Shown one piece after another: positions 51,877 to 61,988 of a stretch of 64,000 nt of DNA. The translations under genes were made by a program, and so were the position numbers. Every line of letters begins with the position of its first letter. The stretch's first letter is position 1. The notes beneath the pieces are model-generated. The model was not told the origin of the DNA and ran no database searches. It was given only the letters and a program-made list of their open reading frames with translations. Source of the DNA: Phlebotomus papatasi (Eukaryota; Arthropoda; Insecta; Diptera; Psychodidae); assembly GCF_024763615.1 (NCBI RefSeq), contig NC_077222.1:89900001-89964000 (forward strand), written 5' to 3'.

Positions 51877-52507
51877 ATGCATTGTAAATTTAAAATATTT
51901 ACTGTATAAAATTTATACATCCTATGGATGATCGGCATATACAACCTGTGATGGAGTTTTCCACCGTTTTCACTCCTGAGGTTGGTCATCAACGCTAAGA
52001 CGGCGGTGGCCGCTAATAATTACAATGTACTTGTGTGGTTCCTTTTAAGCATTGCTGATGAATAAATATCTATCTATCTATATTAGTTTTAGTAGTCTAA
52101 ACGCCTGAAATGGTTTAAAAATCGGGTTATAGTATTCTTTTTCGTCAAGTACGTGGCAAGTTAACTTTTTTATATGGAGCTATGTGAAGCCAATTCCCTA
52201 AATTGATCTCAGACTCAGCTCACGGTGCTCCGAGGAAAAAATGTATTTAAACAAAAATTTAGTATGTTATATTTATCCTTCGACGCGGTAAAGGGTCTTA
52301 TAGTACGAAAAAACTTCTCAATTTTTATATATTTAGCGTACACAGTAAAAATAGGAGGATCATATTGATTCATAAATGGATCCTATTTGATTCATTTGCA
52401 AAGGATGGATCAAATTTGAAACTTTGAATGCACATTTATCACGATAGAGCATGCTTTATTGTAATCTTATTACTCACGACATATTTCTCTTATCTGACTG
52501 AACATCA
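51877..52507. other. Spacer between the 92-bp direct repeats
   Basis: AT-rich; a short (CTAT)n run near 52068-52083. No gene. Confidence 0.4.
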
Positions 52508-52599
52508 ATGGTAACTTTTCTTTGTTTTTATTAGCTTAACTAAAGGTCAAAAAATCGATAGGGGGAAGTGGGGCTACTTTGAGCTGTGGGGCTACATTG
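52508..52599. repeat. Exact 92-bp direct repeat, right copy
   Basis: Runs into the complete MITE at 52561-52777, so this is probably the source copy and 51785-51876 the duplicate. Confidence 0.85.
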
Positions 52600-52777
52600 T
52601 TATACGATTTTTTCGCATATTTCTAATGGAAACTGAGTTTTAACTTGATATAATTTGGATAGACAAAATAATTGTGGATCTAAATAAAATAATTGTAAGG
52701 ACCAGCTTCATTGGGAAATAGGCGAAAAAGTCGTATAACAATCTAGCCCCACAGCTCAAAGTAGCCCCACCTCCCCC
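52561..52777. mobile_element. GGGGGAAG-type palindromic MITE
   Basis: 217 bp with ends GGGGGAAGTGGGGCTACTTT and inverted GGGGGAGGTGGGGCTACTTT, flanked by TA (52559-52560 and 52778-52779). The arms continue through GAGCTGTGGGGCTA and TTGTTATACGA. Confidence 0.85.
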
Positions 52778-53618
52778 TACTTTAGAATGGATCCTCGGTG
52801 ATCCTTTCTTTTTTACCAGTGTAACGGTCGCGAGTGCAAAAAAATCCCAAATTGAAGTACGAGAAAGTGGCTTCAAATTTCAGGCAACTTTCCAGGGGCT
52901 AGTTTTTCGTGTTTAACAGTTCTTCAATGGGTGTTTGGTGACTAATTATACGAAGTGAACTTTGAACGGTGATCGACAGATCGGCGCCGATCTAGAATCA
53001 AAAATCAATAAATCGCTACCTGTGTGAACTGTGAGGAGCACAATTATCTACCCCTTATAAGAACTAATTGATGTAATTTTATTGTTATTTGATATAAAAA
53101 TATGATAAGCTCAAATTGGTAAACACATACGAATCTGAATATGTTATGGGTGATCGGCGCCGATCAGCGGCTTTAATCGGCTGTTATGAATCCTGTTGAG
53201 AGATTTATTCGTTCGTTTCGAATTAAGTATTTTCGTATTGGAAAAATTAGCCAGTATTTTATTGGACTAGCCAGACTACCCACGAGTATCACTATTAAAT
53301 GAGGATCCTTCTTCTGTACCTCTTTTATTACGTTTCGTTGTGGCTAGTGGCAATGCTTAATATGAGTCTATGATACCCATGTTACCAGTTTCATAAAAAT
53401 TTCTGCAAACACTGGGCAAGATTAGTCTCTTGAACCAAGGACCTCTGTGCCGTTGATCTAATACTTAATCCACCAATCCATTGAGACCTCTTACTTTTAT
53501 CGGCTGATCGATGCCGATAAGTCATCTTGATAATCGGCGCCGATTATTAGTTCTAACGAGTCGCTAAACTACCTAAATGTTGTCATACAACAATGAGTAG
53601 TAGTACACGAAAGTTATA
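52778..53618. repeat. Region with repeated ATCGGCGCCGAT dyads
   Basis: Three 16-bp perfect palindromes share the core ATCGGCGCCGAT at 52978-52993, 53151-53166 and 53531-53546. Sequence around the first matches 13430-13500. No open frame. Confidence 0.6.
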
Positions 53619-53788
53619 CCGTAGATGCGGATGATTTTGACCCCATCCTATTTGTAAGCTTTTCTTTACTTTTAGAACTTAAGGATGGTCTCTACCGATA
53701 GGATCTATCAGATCAGAACCGTTCTTAACCATTAGATTTAAAGAAAAGCTTACGAACAGTAGTGGGTCAAAGTCAGCCGTACTTACAG
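53619..53788. mobile_element. CCGTAGATGCGG-type palindromic MITE
   Basis: 170 bp, left CCGTAGATGCGGATGATTTT, right inverse CTGTAAGTACGGCTGACTTT, with TA at 53617-53618 and 53789-53790. Arms share GTAAGCTTTTCTTTA. Confidence 0.75.
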
Positions 53789-53790
53789 TA

Positions 53791-53957
53791 CGGTGAAGTG
53801 GAGCACCTTTTTCACCTATGTTTAAGTGGACAAAGCCAGATCATAATGCAATTCAGCTTCTCAATCTGTTTGTGTAGCTGAATTTTATCACGATAAGACT
53901 AAATTTTATTTAAAAATGGGTGAAAAATCCGAATTTCAAAGGTGCCCCACTTCCCCC
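53791..53957. mobile_element. GGGGGAAG-type MITE, abutting the previous one
   Basis: 167 bp; left CGGTGAAGTGGAGCACCTTT, right inverse GGGGGAAGTGGGGCACCTTT, with TA on both sides. The left TA is the same TA that ends the preceding MITE. Confidence 0.7.
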
Positions 53958-54029
53958 TATGTATGTGAAACTTTTCAACAAACTTCAAGAAAACTTTGAG
54001 AAACCCTCTACTTTTTTACAGTGTAGTTC

Positions 54030-56001
54030 TTTGGATGGGAAAAAGAGATAGCATAAGGTGAGGGAAATTTTGTGGGAAAAGCGAATGGAAGCCGATAGGC
54101 ACCGGTTGTATTTTCAAAATATAACATTAATCTTAAAAGTATACAGAGAGGAAAAGTCTCTCTACTGGTTCACACATTCTCTCTCTCTTGTGTAGGAAAA
54201 TTGTCTGCTCCAAATAGACTTTCCACCACAATCATCAGTCCACACGAGGACGTTGAACACGGAGGAACGAGGAAAACAGTTTTTCATATCGTGTCTCCCA
54301 ACAAATTCTGAGTGTGTCTCTCTTGATTTTTCATTTCTCATAAATATAATTTTTTTTAAATCAAACTTACGCCATTCATCGGGATTACATAGAGTTCTTT
54401 TCTTCAATAAAGTGGTGACTAAATTAAAACTATCAGTTTTTGGTAAATTTTAAAAGAAGATATAGAGTTCAAATCTCAGAAGAAACATTTTAAAGTGATA
54501 CAAAGCGCGAGGAATAAGAAAAGCCTAAGAATATTGCTTCGGCACAAACCACACGAGGCGATAAAGTAATTTTTAAATAAAAATTTGTAATTTGTTGAAC
54601 GATAAAAAGGAATTTAATGATGTGATGCTAAATGGAGGAGACTCTGGTGTAACAAGAGCGTGGAAAGAAGGCAAATAGATAGGAGAGTGTGTTAATTTAG
54701 TGGAGTCTATAAAAATCGCAAAGTTGTACAAAGAGGAATTTAATTAGTGAAAATATAATTAGAACCAGAAACATTTTCCTCACCCTTTTCTAAATCAGAA
54801 CAGTTTGTTCTTTCTGTTTTGGGTAAAAATAAATATGTTTTTTTTTTATTATTGTGTGAAATCCTGTGGACCAAATTTATAGACAATAATTCATTTTTTG
54901 CATAAAACCTTATTACTGAGTATTTTAGTGACGACCAACACTTAGGCATATCCATATCTACCCCAGTAACAAAGAAAAAAAGATTAATTATATACAAGAA
55001 TTTGAAATTGCGTGTAAAAATCCATGTAATTCACACCAACACATTTTTTTCGTGGTTAAAACGGAAAATATCATTAATTTTCTTAAAGTGCTTTGTGTAA
55101 ATTGTTCTCCCTCCAAAGACCTTTTGATAAAATAAAAAAAAGGAAAGCAGAAAACTGTCACAGGAAAAAATTATCACGATCAATATTTACAAGTTTTCCT
55201 CGTAGTTTTTTTTATTCTGTCCCACCCTCACCAAAGTAAAAAAAAAACTGAATAATACAAGCAGAGAAAACAGCGAATGTGAAGTTTTATACCCCAATAT
55301 TGTGACCTAAAACAGTGCTTATATTAGTGACATTAGGCAAAAAGAGATTCCAAAGTCAATTTATCTAATTAATTAATACAGAAAAGTAAATAAATCGATT
55401 AAACACATAAAATTAATCAATATCTGTCGCACATTTAGTGAATGTTTCTGCACAATAAACAAACCAAAAGAAAAAGACAGAAAATTAATACACATTGAAA
55501 AGGGCACATAAAATTAATGTGAATATTTAGACTTGGAGCTGTGTTCAATGCAATTGTGACATATCATTGTCGAAAAAAATGTGCTTATGAAAATATCATT
55601 TCTCTGGCATGAAAGTTTGAAGAGGAAACCGACAAATATTTCTCATACTTAAACAACAACAAAAAAAATCCATTTTATCGCATAAATTTATCAAATGAAC
55701 GGAGGTGGAAAAGTCAAGCGGAAAATGTGAAAGAGTGCGAGAAAATGGTAAATATTTTAGGAAGGAAGCGACAAGATAAAAAAAATATGAATAACTAACT
55801 CTGAGTTTTGTAAATTTATTATACGATTTATGAACCTCTAAAATAGTGATTCAACTGATAAAAAAGGCACAAAATTACGAATACCAAAAAAAAACAAAAA
55901 CGACCAAACTTCGTTTGTGTATCCAGAAAGTGGACACGAGTCATTAATCAGAGAAATAATCGAGTTTAAGTGATAAAAGCAAAATATCAACCAACAAATT
56001 G
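54030..56001 (+). other. Possible untranslated exon(s) of a plus-strand gene
   Basis: Repeat-poor, purine-rich on the plus strand, with A-rich and AAC-rich runs like long insect 5' UTRs (for example ACAACAACAAAAAAAATCC near 55658). Ends at TTG followed by consensus donor GTAAGT (56002). No coding frame and no promoter can be fixed, so this is a guess from composition and one splice signal. Confidence 0.2.
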
Positions 56002-56959
56002 GTAAGTCTGAACCATCAGTTGTTTTTTCTTCATCCCCCTAAAAACCTTCCCGCCCGTAAAATTGAATTAGCTTCAAATTGAAGAATAAAAAACCAGGCA
56101 AAAAGACGCGCAAAAAGAGACTCCTCGCGATGGATAAAAGTTCGTCAGTTCGATTTAAATGTAAATGGGGTGGAATAAAGTACAATCACTCATTCTCGGC
56201 TGCATATAAAATCGTGCTTTATTACTTGGATTTTTAGTTCTTGCGAGACGTCCGGCTGTTAAATATTCATGTATATAAAAATCGATTTATTAAAGTGATA
56301 TATTAAGAGGGGAAAAAATATGCACAAGTTTTTTTTTGTGGGATTCATCAAAAATATATGATGTGTTAAGACATGCGCTCCGTTAGCACAATTTAAAGTG
56401 TCTCCCTATAGTTTTTAAGCTGACTATATATAGTGAAAATTTACTGCTTGACTTTATATGCAAGAAAGACATTCGCTCTTTTCACTCTTCACTTGCAATT
56501 TCCATCGAGTTGAATTATCCCACAGAACGCTAGATAGATAATTGGTATTTTGCCAAAGAAATAATATACATGCATTGATATGCGCTTAATGCGTTTGAAA
56601 TTTGGAGATGTGATTTATAATCGGACTTAGTGATTGCTTCATCAAACAGGAAAGTCTCTATATTTCCTTTGCTATGATTTCATTTTGAAATTGTCTTCAC
56701 TTAAACAAGATTAAAAGTTAACCGGCATGGCACAGAATCAAAGTAACATCATGGTCCACTTTTTGGGATGTGGGTGCATCCCACTTCTGAGTTTGTAGGC
56801 CCTGATATAGTTTGCAGAACTGAAAGTGCTATCTGTCTTTCAACTCCGTCGGTGTGAGTTGCCTCTTATGGTATCTACACACTAGAAGCATTTTTCTTCA
56901 AAAATTTCCTTTTCTGTTTTTAAATTGACGTTTCTGTATACAGATAGGCAAAATTTCTA
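56002..56959. other. Non-coding
   Basis: Single-copy-looking AT-rich sequence; would be intronic if the preceding call is right. Confidence 0.3.
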
Positions 56960-57213
56960 CACTGAGAAAAAAATGGGGGTGCGATTAAGTTTTCATCCTC
57001 ATAATTTTACCACTTTTTAGGTGTAAAAATATTAACATTTTTTAATGTTAATTTTACATCTTTTTAAGGATAAAATTAACATGAAAAAGAGTAACTTTAA
57101 CCCCCCTAATACATCTGAAAAGCATAATATTTACACCGATTTCGAATCAATACTGCAGGGTAAAATAAACATTTCCGGAATATTATTTTAACTTTTTCGG
57201 ATTTCTCTCAGTA
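56960..57213 (-). mobile_element. CACTGAGA-type MITE, copy 3 (inverted)
   Basis: 254 bp with ends CACTGAGAAAAA and inverted TACTGAGAGAAATCC, flanked by TA at 56958-56959 and 57214-57215. The interior is the inverse of copies 1 and 2. Confidence 0.85.
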
Positions 57214-57369
57214 TAGTTACCATTATTTCTAAAAGACTCAGACAAAACGTGTTCTTCTTGAACCTCGTCTGAGTTTCTAAACTTGCTTCCAGTGTTACGG
57301 TTTGCAGTTAAAAACTAAAGATACCCTCTATCATTCGAATGGTAACTGACGTTATGTAGAATTTTAAAG

Positions 57370-57570
57370 ACTTAGGGAGATCATCTCTTTCCGAGTGCGT
57401 CAGTGGTGTTTCTCTTTTCATGGACACGAAAAACACACAGGATTCTTTGCCAAAGCTGCAGCGCACTGCAGCGCCGAAAGCTTCGGCAAAGAATCCTGTG
57501 TGTTTTTCGTGTCCCTGAAAAGAGAAACAGGAGAAACACCACTGACACACCCGGAAGGAGGTGATCTCCC
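57370..57570. mobile_element. GC-rich foldback repeat
   Basis: Two arms of about 85 bp meet near 57467-57475: left AAAGCTGCAGCGCACTGCAG, right AAAGCTTCGGCAAAGAATCC pairing back through GATTCTTTGCC, the CACACAGG/CCTGTGTG block and GAGAAACACC. TACCCTCTATC occurs once on each side (near 57324 and 57588) as a direct repeat, possibly an 11-bp flanking duplication. Confidence 0.7.
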
Positions 57571-57599
57571 TAAGTCTTTAAAATACCCTCTATCGTATT

Positions 57600-59440
57600 C
57601 AATGATGGGGATTCATCTTTGAGGAATTCTACTTTTTTTTCGACTGTACATTGTAAAAATGGAAGACTAATAATAATAATAATTTTCATTAAAAAAAACA
57701 TTTAAAAAAAAAGCTCCTTAATGTGTAGCGGCCGTTATGTTACTTCACTGGTGTAAGGCACAGTGAAAGAACATAGTATACCTTCAGTCCATAGGTAAGA
57801 GCCTAAATAGACTCACACTGATCCTAGAGACTATTTTGCTTGAAAATTTGGCAGCAAAGATTAATCTCAAACTGTCACACATTGAAAGCTTAGTATAAAT
57901 CCTTTACTGCAAAATTGTACAGGCTGAATGGGCTAAATACTTTCGATTACCAGCCTCAGTCTATTTGAGCCCTAAAGCTTTGAGAGGAATAAATGAAAGC
58001 TAGGAATTGGCGAGTTTAATCGTCAACTGAATACAGGTCGTTTGAAAAATTGTGAGACCTACACCTATAAACAATTAGGAGAATTATTATATTTTAATTT
58101 AGTATCACTCCTAATATGGATCTATACCAAGCATTATTTGCATCTGCAAATTCTTTCTTATCTTAAAAGGCAATTGAAGTTCGTGTGTCGATGGATTTTT
58201 CAAAATGGAAAAAAAAACTTCGTGCAGTGAATAAGTCCTTTGTTAAAAAAAATTTGAAGACAGTGGAAATTAATTCCAAAATGGTAAAACTACTAAGAAC
58301 ATCTCCTCTTTCAAAATCAATTCCCTCCTTGGACATTACAAGGGGCCAACTATTTTTCGGCCATTTTTCAGGAGACAGCATGAAGAATTCAATTTTGTGT
58401 AAATAAGTATCTCAGTTTAATGACTGAACAAAAACAACTTATTTCTTTTGTATTTGTATGAGCACTAATATAAACATCGAAACCTTTATATTTTTACCTT
58501 TCAAAATATGTTTTTTTTAATGAGTTAGCTCCTTGTCGTTCTAAATGATGTGCAAATTTTGCTGAAATTAGAATGACAAGGGATCAACTTGCTTGAGTTA
58601 GTCCCCTGTTTCACAAAAATTTGAACGATGAATATATTTTGTGCCCCTTTACTTCAAGCAAAATTATGCAAGTAATCAAAAAGATTAAAATTTTGAAAAA
58701 CTTTTCTAATAACGAAATTTAATGACTTATATCATCTGAAAATTTATTAAATTGACTTTCTAAGTGCAGTAGAATCTCAAAATCGCAAAAAAGTGAGTTC
58801 ACTCCTTTTAATTTCCAAGGAGCGAATTGTTTGAAGTTGGTCACTTGAGTTTTAAGGTAGTCTGCTTGCTCTAAAAGTGATCCATGCAGTCAAAGTCCAA
58901 AATACGCATCAACCCAATAATTATTGAAAAAATCCAAGTTATTGTCTTTGTAGACTCAATAAGTGTGGTGTGACTACGCGTTAAATTGCTTATACTATTG
59001 GCATCTCAAATCAATAAGTGCGATACACTTTGTAAAAATAATTACATATGAAAAATCTTATTGAAAAAGTGGTGCCCCGTACGTAAAAAAAAATTATAAA
59101 ATATTACTTCAATACTAAAATCCGAAATTCGACATTCATCTGCCAGGAAACGCGAGTAAATTTCCCCATAGGAAACACTTTAAGCCGAATATAGAAGCAA
59201 TAGCAGTCGTCCTAAGAACCAAAATAGCTGCCTTATAGAACCAAGTATTAGACAAGTATTTTAGTGCACTTTTAAAAGATTTAAAATGAGAATTTTCTAT
59301 TTAAATTCCTATAGAAGTTCTTAAGATCCTTGAGAATGCGCTACTTTACTTATAGTAATCTCAATGATGGAATCAAGAGCGTTATGAGCAAATAAAAAAA
59401 ATTTGGTTCTATATTGCCTTAGAGAATTCTACAATACTAT
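57600..59440. other. Non-coding
   Basis: A small hairpin at 58513-58600 (CCTTGTCGTTCTAA and TTAGAATGACAAGG). Open frames at 58163-58406 overlap on both strands. No gene. Confidence 0.4.
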
Positions 59441-59444
59441 ATTA

Positions 59445-59650
59445 AGAAAAAATGCGTCTTGGAACAGAAGCATATTTTGCAGATGTTCCAGAAACACGGT
59501 TATGCCATTGTTTAGAATTACTGAAGGGTCATTAGGTCAAAAACGCCACAGTCGTACGAAATTATTGATTAGATAAAAGATCTTGGAATAATGTATTCCC
59601 TTTTCCTGTCCCCTTTCAGAACTTTTCACCCGACCTGTATGCTATTAGAA
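59445..59650 (+). mobile_element. Tc1-like 3' end fragment, second copy
   Basis: Parallels 14885-15110 as described there and ends GAACTTTTCACCCGACCTGT. No transposase motif is readable. Confidence 0.45.
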
Positions 59651-59722
59651 ACGTACTTGTTGGTGTAGAATTATATTACATTACCGTACATTAATTTTGA
59701 AATCTTTTACATAAAAAATTTA

Positions 59723-60136
59723 GGGGGATGTGGGCCCACATTGAATTGGAGTTACATTAAAAACAATTTTTTTTCTTACCGTAGAAGCGGGTGACTCATC
59801 TCCTCCTATTCGTAAGCTTTTCTTTAATTCTAGCACTGAAGGATGTCTTTACCGATCCGATGTACAACGTCTAATCGGTGATGACCATTATTACACATTA
59901 AAATTAAAGAAAATATTGAGAACAGTAGGGGAGAAAGTCACTAATGGAGGACAAAATCATCCGCATCTACATCCTTTTTTTTTCTAAAAATGCTGCACCT
60001 CTTCATAATTTAATTTAGATCTATAACTGTTTTGTCTATCTGAATTGCATTATTTTAAAGCCCAGCTTTCATTAGAAGTATGCAAAAATATTGCGTTTTT
60101 AATGTAGCCCCAACTCAATGTAGCCCCATTTCGCCT
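59723..60136. mobile_element. GGGGGATG-type MITE with a nested MITE
   Basis: Left GGGGGATGTGGGCCCACATT after TA; right inverse GGCGAAATGGGGCTACATTG. The inverted repeat extends through GAxTTGGxGxTACATTAAAAA. A CCGTAGATGCGG-type MITE (59779-59972) occupies the middle. Confidence 0.65.
59779..59972. mobile_element. CCGTAGATGCGG-type MITE, nested copy
   Basis: Left CCGTAGAAGCGGGTGACTCA, right inverse TAGATGCGGATGATTTTGTC; interior GTAAGCTTTTCTTTAATTCT as in 53619-53788. Confidence 0.65.
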
Positions 60137-60210
60137 TAAGTAGTTTTTGACTTCAATATTGAACACCCTTGTACAATAATTTCAGATTCATTTTTCTATG
60201 AAGATTATCT

Positions 60211-60433
60211 TGTTGCAAAACAGGAAAAATGCCCAAAATGCTTAACTTTTAGAATGCACTTTTCCTGCTTTGACACCTTTACTCTTCCTCTTTCCATTAT
60301 TTATATTAAATTTATTATTATTTTTATACAAGAAATGTCGCGACATTATAAAATGTTCGCGACCCATTGTAATTTGGTTCAGTTCTACTCAATAAACCGC
60401 GAAAACTTCACCACGCCTTTTCATTTCGCTTCA
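60211..60433 (+). repeat. 5' LTR
   Basis: 223 bp, begins TGTTGC and ends CTTCA, identical to the 3' LTR. AATAAA at 60391-60396 is the likely polyadenylation signal. ATGTCGCGACAT (60335-60346) is a perfect 12-bp palindrome. The AT-rich stretch 60295-60330 may supply a TATA-like promoter. Confidence 0.93.
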
Positions 60434-60434
60434 G

Positions 60435-60451
60435 TGGTGCCGTGACCAGGA
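60435..60451 (+). other. Primer-binding site, tRNA-His
   Basis: TGGTGCCGTGACCAGGA, one base after the LTR, is complementary over 17 bases to the 3' end of insect tRNA-His including CCA, as I recall that tRNA. Confidence 0.8.
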
Positions 60452-60992
60452 AAAAAAGTGCTAGTCAAAGAAGTGAAAGTGAAGAGCAAATCTTGCTCTG
60501 GTGAAGTGAAATCCGCTGAACCCTCCTGCATAGCCGATTTAGGAGTCGCAGAACCATCCTGTGCAGCCAAATTAGAAGCCGCTGATCCCTTCAAGAAAAG
60601 CAGTCTACTACAACGGTCACCACCGACGCCTTCTACAGCCCAAACCCACCTATCGAGTGACTCCTCTGCTGAAAGAGATCGAGAAGCTGCCTGTAGTCTT
60701 CAATTCATCCGAATCTGACGAAGAAATTCCTGTGTTCAACGAGGAAACACCAAGGAAAGCTACATCAAAGTCGTCTCAACATCTATCCTTGGGAGAACCA
60801 TCAAAGGCTCCACAAAAGCTTCAGCCACAAAAATCATCGCTGGAGCCTACTCAAACATCTCAGCATCCTCCAGAGCCATCTCAGCAATCTACAAAGCCAC
60901 AGCAGTCTTCAAAGCGATCACCACCACAGAAACCAACAAATCCTCCACCTCTGCCACCAAATCCTGTTCATCGGACATCTACATCGTCTACA
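60452..60992 (+). other. ATG-free gag leader with two open frames
   Basis: No ATG occurs between the LTR and 60993. One frame is open from 60446 to 60718 and another from 60576 straight into gag. Both encode Ser/Pro-rich peptide (for example SSLLQRSPPTPS and EPTQTSQHPPEPSQQS). Either translation starts upstream at a non-ATG codon or the leader is untranslated and kept free of ATGs so ribosomes reach 60993. Confidence 0.6.
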
Positions 60993-61823
60993 ATGTCGCT
61001 ACAAGAGAGCAGAAACCTTCTTCAGTTCCAGGAACTCTACAAAAATATTCCTGTTTGTACGGGTGAGTCAAGAGTTATTGTCCATTTTCTCGCGATTTGT
61101 GATGGAATTTATGAGGAATTTTTCAAGCAATATGAGGGAGCAAGAGATATGGAATTTATTCGATATCTTTTGCTAAAAGTAGATTCTGAAATTTATGAAG
61201 TTCTAAGAGGTCAAAATTATAATTCTTATGAAGAATTTCGCAATGTAATTAATTCTGTAAATGAACCTGAATTGAGTATTGGAGAAGCTGCACTTTCATT
61301 ACAAAAACTCTCGATAGGACCTAAGGAAACATTAAGACAATTCGCAAAAAGGGTAGAGGATGCGTTAAGGGCATTTGACTTGGCTTGTTCTGCCCATTGC
61401 GACGGGATTCTTTCCCCATCAGTTAAATCGAAAAATTTACGAGAGGCATTAGATGTATTCTGTAGTGCAATCCGCAATACCGATACAAGAATTATTATGC
61501 TGACGCGCGATTTTAAAACAATTAATGCGGCACTCACCTTTGCAGAAAACAGATTACGATCTCTTCCCTTCCACCCAACTGAGAATTCAGCGGAAAATAT
61601 AGGAAACAGATCGACAAATAATTCTAATTTCAGAAATTCTCATGGGGGAAATCAGTCTAACCGTCCTAGAGATAATTCAAATCAGCCCCAAAACAACTCT
61701 TACACCCAAAATTCCAATTTTCGCCCAAATCATTCCAGAAATTTTCGCCAAAATCATTCCGCTCATCAGAATAACAATTCGTCTTTTAATCGAACTTCTA
61801 ATAATAATCAATCTATTGAATAA
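60993..61823 (+). CDS. gag: Gag-like protein of the LTR element
   Basis: 276 residues from the first ATG after the LTR (MSLQESRNLLQFQELY). The frame is open a further 139 codons upstream but has no ATG there. The middle resembles a retrotransposon capsid: helical, with YLLLKVDSEIYEVLRG, and FAKRVEDALRAFDLA like the conserved F-x-x-R-V/L-x-x-A segment. The C-terminus is extremely Asn-rich with Arg, and has no CCHC zinc knuckle; the Asn/Arg tail may bind RNA instead. The stop TAA at 61821 separates it from the protease, which lies in the same frame further on with several stops between. A +1 frame (61642-61992) overlaps the gag end and reaches the protease start. Confidence 0.75.
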   Translation: MSLQESRNLLQFQELYKNIPVCTGESRVIVHFLAICDGIYEEFFKQYEGARDMEFIRYLLLKVDSEIYEVLRGQNYNSYEEFRNVINSVNEPELSIGEAALSLQKLSIGPKETLRQFAKRVEDALRAFDLACSAHCDGILSPSVKSKNLREALDVFCSAIRNTDTRIIMLTRDFKTINAALTFAENRLRSLPFHPTENSAENIGNRSTNNSNFRNSHGGNQSNRPRDNSNQPQNNSYTQNSNFRPNHSRNFRQNHSAHQNNNSSFNRTSNNNQSIE

Positions 61824-61988
61824 TACTGGTGGAAGATCTTCTTTAAATCCTAATGAAACTACGTTTTTCAATCCCCCAGGAGGTCAATTTAATTCCACCG
61901 CCCTCCCGCTTAATTCATTTCCTAATTGTTCTCAGACTCATGAGACACGCGAGTCGGAAAACGAAATTCGGTCGGCAGGTCAAATGCA

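Noticed and set aside
57308..57622. Two cysteine- and phenylalanine-containing frames on opposite strands
   Set aside because: Both are readings of the same GC-rich palindrome and mirror each other.
60254..60445. 63-residue frame through the 5' LTR (also present in the 3' LTR)
   Set aside because: Open over the LTR but stops within the primer-binding site and shows no domain; probably chance in a short AT-rich sequence.
61226..61537. 103-residue minus-strand frame opposite gag
   Set aside because: Antisense shadow of the gag coding sequence.
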